Origin: Anarhynchus alexandrinus
Lineage: Eukaryota; Chordata; Aves; Charadriiformes; Charadriidae
Direction of reading: 5' to 3'
DNA length: 64,000 nt
NCBI GenBank assembly: GCA_008711295.1
Contig: VUYV01000015.1
Span: 2,982,846-3,046,845, forward strand
Shown here: in pieces, positions 59,791 to 64,000 of the stretch
How positions within the stretch are numbered: the stretch's first letter is position 1
Layout: every line of letters begins with the position of its first letter
Notes under the pieces: model-generated
What the model was told of the DNA's origin: nothing
Seen by the model: only the letters and a program-made list of their open reading frames with translations
The model's database searches: none
Position numbers and translations under genes: made by a program

Positions 59791-61439
59791 GGGTTGATTC
59801 TTGTGCCTGAATTTTCCTATTTGGCTGACCTCCTAGCTCATTCTACATGTGAATCAAGTCATCGTCAGTGTGAAGAACTGATGAGTATGGTCTAGAGGGT
59901 GAGCCTGAGTACCAAGAAAACATAAAAGCAGAGCTACACTCTGAGCATGCAAACATGATTGAGTAACAGGAGTGGGCTTGCTTAGCCAGCTTTTAATGAT
60001 GGCCCAAATTCAGTCACTGACATTTGATTTTAAAGAACAAAAACCTTCCCTGCTTGGAGAAATTTCATTTATAGCCTGTAGGATCACAGCTTATTTTGTA
60101 CTTTTCAACATTTTCTCATATCCCTGTGCTGCACTCAGGCTAAAATAATCATCTTCTTTTCATTTTATATTCATGCCCTGGTTCAAGGACTCTGAGGGAA
60201 ATGAAATAACATGTGAACCTCAGGACCAGTGCTGCAAACACACATATAAAGGGGAGCATGACCATCACTTCAAGCAAGTATGAAATATTGCAGTAAACAG
60301 ACAAGCCCTTAGCAAAACATAGAGTGAACTCAACACACCCATGTAAGCAGGCAGGAGAAGATTTATGCAGAGAGCACTGGACTAGAAAAGACGAAAAACA
60401 GCTACCGAACAGAGCTTGTGATACTGTAGCAAGGTACTGTCAAAAATTTAAGTTTTCAAAGTGGCAAGAAAAGTGAGCCAGTTAAAAAGAGAGTGAGAAT
60501 CACTGATCCTTATGAACTGCAGCCCACAGCTGAAAAGTCCTTTTTCTTACATTTTAGGTGATATGCATCGCTTCAGGTTTTCAATCCAAGGGATTCATGG
60601 CACTGAAATTCACCTGACACATACATGTTAGAAGAAAAATGGCAATTTCCTGTGAATAAAGGCTGGGAAAGAAGAAAGAGAAGGGATGTAAAAAGAAATA
60701 ATTAAAAAGCTATGGGGACACATTTGTCTGAACATAAATGCTTCTAGGAGTGATTGGCTCACTTTGAGATATATATCAAACCCAGATTAATATGGATAGA
60801 TCTCTGAAAAAGTCTGTTTCTCTCTATTCTGGACTCTCATGAAGGGAGTCTTAAGTAATGAGATCAGACTTAGACTTCTAAATTTCAGACAACTGAAGTT
60901 AGGGGAAAGGAATCACATCCTTACTTATTTGTGATAAATTAGTCCTCAAATAACTCAGCTCAAAGGGACACACACAACCCATTCAGGTAATAGGACAGTA
61001 AAGGTTATTGGGTTTACTCTATCAAAAAGAGAAAAATATTGAGTGGTTTTGCTGCTCGACAGAGTATCTAGTAATTAATTATCATTATGAATGTTGATTT
61101 GATAAGCATAAATCCCTCAGAAAGCATTGGTGGTTAGGTTGCAAGTGACCAAAGTTATTTGTTGCAAACAGTCTGTGAGTTTTTGCAAGATTTGGGCAAT
61201 GTGGCCTCCATTTCCCATTTATGCAACAGCTTCACCTACTGAAATGCTGTGAAACACTCCAGAAATGGGGAACATGTAGAACTCTCAGGCAGGTAAGGAG
61301 CTATTCCACGTTCAAAGACTTTCTCTGCACTTGCACAGTGATTTTGGTGCGGGCTCTCAAGATGAACGTTATATTAGCGTCCCTTTAAAACCGTTCCTTT
61401 TCCTAGTCAGCAGTTTTTCTCTTTTAGTCCCACACTTCC
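59791..61439. other. Noncoding DNA, nothing recognised
   Basis: Unique-looking sequence without notable open frames or repeats. Confidence 0.5.
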
Positions 61440-61605
61440 CTTGGCCAATTACATTAATGTGTGTTTGTCAATACTGAATTTCATTTGCTGCATAACAGCT
61501 CAGAGCCCAGCAAATCTTGTTGAATTTTCCTTGCCTCTTAAGCCTGAGTTCTTGCGTCTCCCCAGCTTTGTGTTGTCAGCAAAACTTAACGCATTTACAA
61601 TCACT
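61440..61605 (-). mobile_element. Ancient CR1/L3-like LINE fragment, antisense
   Basis: 'atactgaatttcatttgctgcataacagctcagagcccagcaaatcttgttgaa' followed by 'agctttgtgttgtcagcaaaacttaacgc' matches the antisense pattern of old amniote CR1/L3 copies ('attgaatttcatctgccat...', then 'ttgtgtcatcagcaaactt'). The second block (61,564-61,590) is the reverse complement of the KFADDTKL motif-C region of CR1-type reverse transcriptase, so the coding sense is minus. It is very decayed with no open frame. Confidence 0.55.
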
Positions 61606-62546
61606 CTCTTGATCTAGGGCAATTACAGAGAGAAGCAATAGCAGGTGCAGGAAGCTTAACAGGAGACGGATGTTGTACTATCATTGTGGTCTCCAATCCT
61701 GCGTTAGTATCAGGGTTGTCAAATTGGTTCAAATTAAATTGACATGGTGGTAGAGTAGGTATCACACAGTTGTTATAAATCTGAGACTTTCTTGGCTCTA
61801 ATGCCTTGAGAGGAGACAAGGAGAAGGAGAGAAACATGTGCAGAGGCAGCAGAAGAAGGTGAGAATGAATGAGGGAAAAAAAAGGGAGAAAATAAAAGGC
61901 CTTACCAGGCTACCTACTACGTCTGTGGATTGTCATAAGAAGGTAATTGATGAGGACATGCACAGTTCAGAACACAGGAAATGCATACATCATTATTCAA
62001 TAATTTTTGTTATTCCCAAGGCAGAGAATGAACAGACTAAAGCTTATAAAGGATGAAATTTTCTGTAACTTGGTGCCACATCACCCAGCTTTTCCCCACC
62101 GGGCCACCCCATGGAATGGAGAGCCCTGAACTGAGAGCATCTAGAGCACTTTCCTGGAAAGAAGGAGCTTCTAGGTGAAGAAGAAACTTTATCAAGGTCC
62201 CCCATATCTTGAGTGATTCCTCTGGGTTATTATGCTGCTATAAAACTGGCATTCTCTAACTGTAATATAACACTGTGGGAGATTTGATTCTTTTAGCACT
62301 CAATAGATTCTACAAGAGTACTTTTATCACATGAAACCCCTATGAAGAAGGAAAAAGGTAAAGAGCCTGTCAGACTGGTACATTTCTGGGTACACACACT
62401 GCGAGAGAACTCTGCTCCCTCAAATGGGCCTGATGAAGTGTAGGCTGTTCATAAAGGTATTCAAGTTGGGAAGATAGTCACCTTGAAGTCCAGACAAATA
62501 AATATTTCCAGAATACGAAGAAGGCATCATAAGACAGCATGAGTAG
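61606..62546. other. Noncoding DNA, nothing recognised
   Basis: No gene or repeat was recognised. Open frames at 61,601-61,837 (minus) and 61,838-62,056 (plus) have no domain. Confidence 0.5.
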
Positions 62547-62885
62547 TTCGACACAGGAAAATGTAAAGTCCTGCACTTGGGGAAAAATAACCCCAGGTAC
62601 CAGTATCTGCTGGGGACCAAGAAAGCAGAGAAGGAATTAGGGGTCTTGGTGGACAAGAAATTGAATATGACCCAGCAGTGTGCCGTTGCAGCAAAGAAAG
62701 CCAAGAGCATCCTGGGCTGTATTAGGAAGAACATTGCCAGCAGGCTGAGGGAGGTCATCCTTCCCCTCTACTCAGCACTGGTGAGGCATCTGAAGTACTG
62801 TGTTGGTTTCTGGGCTCTGTGGTACAAGAGACATATGGACATACTGCATCAAGTCCAGCAAAGGACCACAGAAATTATGAAGGCA
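62547..62885 (+). mobile_element. CR1 LINE internal fragment, truncated at both ends
   Basis: It begins at the TGKCKVLHLGKNNP segment just after the RT palm and continues through KELGVLVDKKLNMTQQC, AKSILGCIRK, ASRLREVILPLYSALV and LKYCVGFWALWYK. It stops at about 62,885 after the QQRTTEIMKAL segment. The frame (62,577-62,933) is open, so substitutions are few, but no catalytic motif is included. Both the RT core upstream and the 3' untranslated octamer end downstream are missing. Like the copy at 43,838-45,460 it lacks the 3' end, which points to deletion after insertion. It encodes no functional product. Confidence 0.92.
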
Positions 62886-64000
62886 TTAATGCTAAGCTGT
62901 CCACATAAAAAGTACACATTTAAGTTTCCATAGTAGTCAACAGATGTTGATCTAAATACAGGTAGTCCAGAAAGCTATATATTTAGTCCTAAAACACACA
63001 TCTAAATTTTGTAAGCTGAATAGCTCTGTAGGCTTTATTATGTTTGTAAACTAGCAGTTTGATTCAACTGCCTAAAATGAAACATCTACTGTCATTTGAG
63101 ATGATGAGGGTATGAAACATCTGCATGGGTCTGGCAGGACTACGCAATGCCTACACCTCTCTGGACTGGAATTTGGAAGCCAGAAACAATTATCCAGAGC
63201 ATATTGAATGGCATTAGACACCTCTCTTAAACAGCTGTCAAATCTCTGATTTCTTTTGACTATAATAGGAGTTTAGAAGCCTAGTTCAGAGGTAGACCTT
63301 TACATCTAAATATCTACATTTAGGTTTCCAGTCTGTGAGCTGAATCCCACATGATATACCAATGTGAATTAAATCTCACTCAGGATGTGGTGGAACAAGT
63401 GTGTGCAGGAGCAACACTCCCCTGATAAGAACATGCATTTCCGCTAAAATAATATAAGAACAGGAAAGGCAATAAAAACAGACAACAACCTTACCCCATA
63501 TTCTGCATAAGGAGAATTCTCTTTTCTGTTTTATCCCTTGGTTAGCTGGAAAGAAATTTACTTCTTATTCTTCTAAGACAATTCCCAGGATCAAGGGGTC
63601 CTTCAGTATATCAGCAGTCAAGGTACTGACCCCGCCTATGGCCTTCAGTTTCTGAACTCTACCCATCCTCACTGTCCACTAACTGGAAACAAATGACCTC
63701 CTCATGAACCAAAACATTCGATGCTGCACCCTGTGTTTTACAGTAGAAATGAAACTGTGGTTCCCTGACTAGACTGTAGTGTTGGTAAGTTTCCTAAATT
63801 CCACATTTTGAAGTATGTTCATGTGAGAGGGTTTGTTGTTGAGAGTACTCCAGTGTACAGACTCATTTCACTTTTTGAGGAAAGAATTCAAGCAGAAAAC
63901 TTGTCAGCTTAAGAGAATATTTAACCATTAAGGTCATTATCATGAGATGGACTTTCTTTTAATCTCCATCTGTCTCCCTCAAAAACCAAATCTTTTCCAT
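62886..64000. other. Noncoding DNA, nothing recognised
   Basis: Unique-looking sequence to the window end. No gene or repeat was recognised. Confidence 0.5.

Noticed and set aside
1..64000. CRISPR array, bacterial operons, tRNA or rRNA genes
   Set aside because: No regularly spaced repeats, operon-like frames or recognisable RNA gene core sequences were seen.

Overview
The window reads as nuclear DNA of a bird. The best evidence is several CR1 LINE copies, two of which keep the avian-type 3' end: a run of ATTCTGTG-like octamers near 30,410-30,440, and a decayed version near 23,205-23,230. There is also a solo LTR (50,932-51,507) of a type I recall as common in bird genomes. The DNA is AT-rich with A/T homopolymers and simple repeats. 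I found no exon, RNA gene, bacterial-style operon or CRISPR array. I read the window as intergenic sequence or the inside of a very long intron, like a gene desert on a large avian chromosome. No open frame outside the CR1 copies resembles a protein family I know.

Layout. Positions 1-5,860 are AT-rich noncoding DNA with one old antisense CR1/L3-like relic (4,065-4,400). Positions 5,863-6,345 hold a GC-richer, promoter-like block: three imperfect ~55-bp repeats, each ending in an inverted CCAAT box, followed by a TATA-like site. A GC-rich patch without recognisable genes follows at 7,190-8,045. The 9,060-9,990 segment looks like a conserved regulatory element by composition and motif content. 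From 10 to 22 kb the DNA is mostly plain, with an amniote MIR/L2-type 3' tail relic (15,440-15,555) and a diverged pair of ~180-bp repeats (17,222-17,410 and 18,098-18,272). Two CR1-related relics lie at 22.08-23.23 kb.

A 5'-truncated CR1 with motif A and C aspartates intact lies at 29,162-30,440, flanked by unexplained GC-richer repeat-like DNA. Simple repeats occur at 32.5, 41.2 and 41.9 kb. A long CR1 at 43,838-45,460 has lost catalytic residues and its 3' end. A CR1 3' scrap (50,365-50,440) sits just upstream of the solo LTR. A poly-T/poly-A inverted pair lies at 55,525-55,593, a third antisense LINE relic at 61,440-61,605, and a last CR1 fragment, open at both ends, at 62,547-62,885.

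No genes work together here. The content is transposon decay plus several complex, CpG-retaining segments that could be enhancers (9.1-9.9, 13.6-13.8, 35.3-35.5, 39.2-39.7, 46.9-47.3, 58.5-58.8 and 59.35-59.8 kb). Those calls rest on how the sequence looks; no alignment was possible. Repeat identities come from recall of family consensus patterns and should be confirmed with a repeat library.
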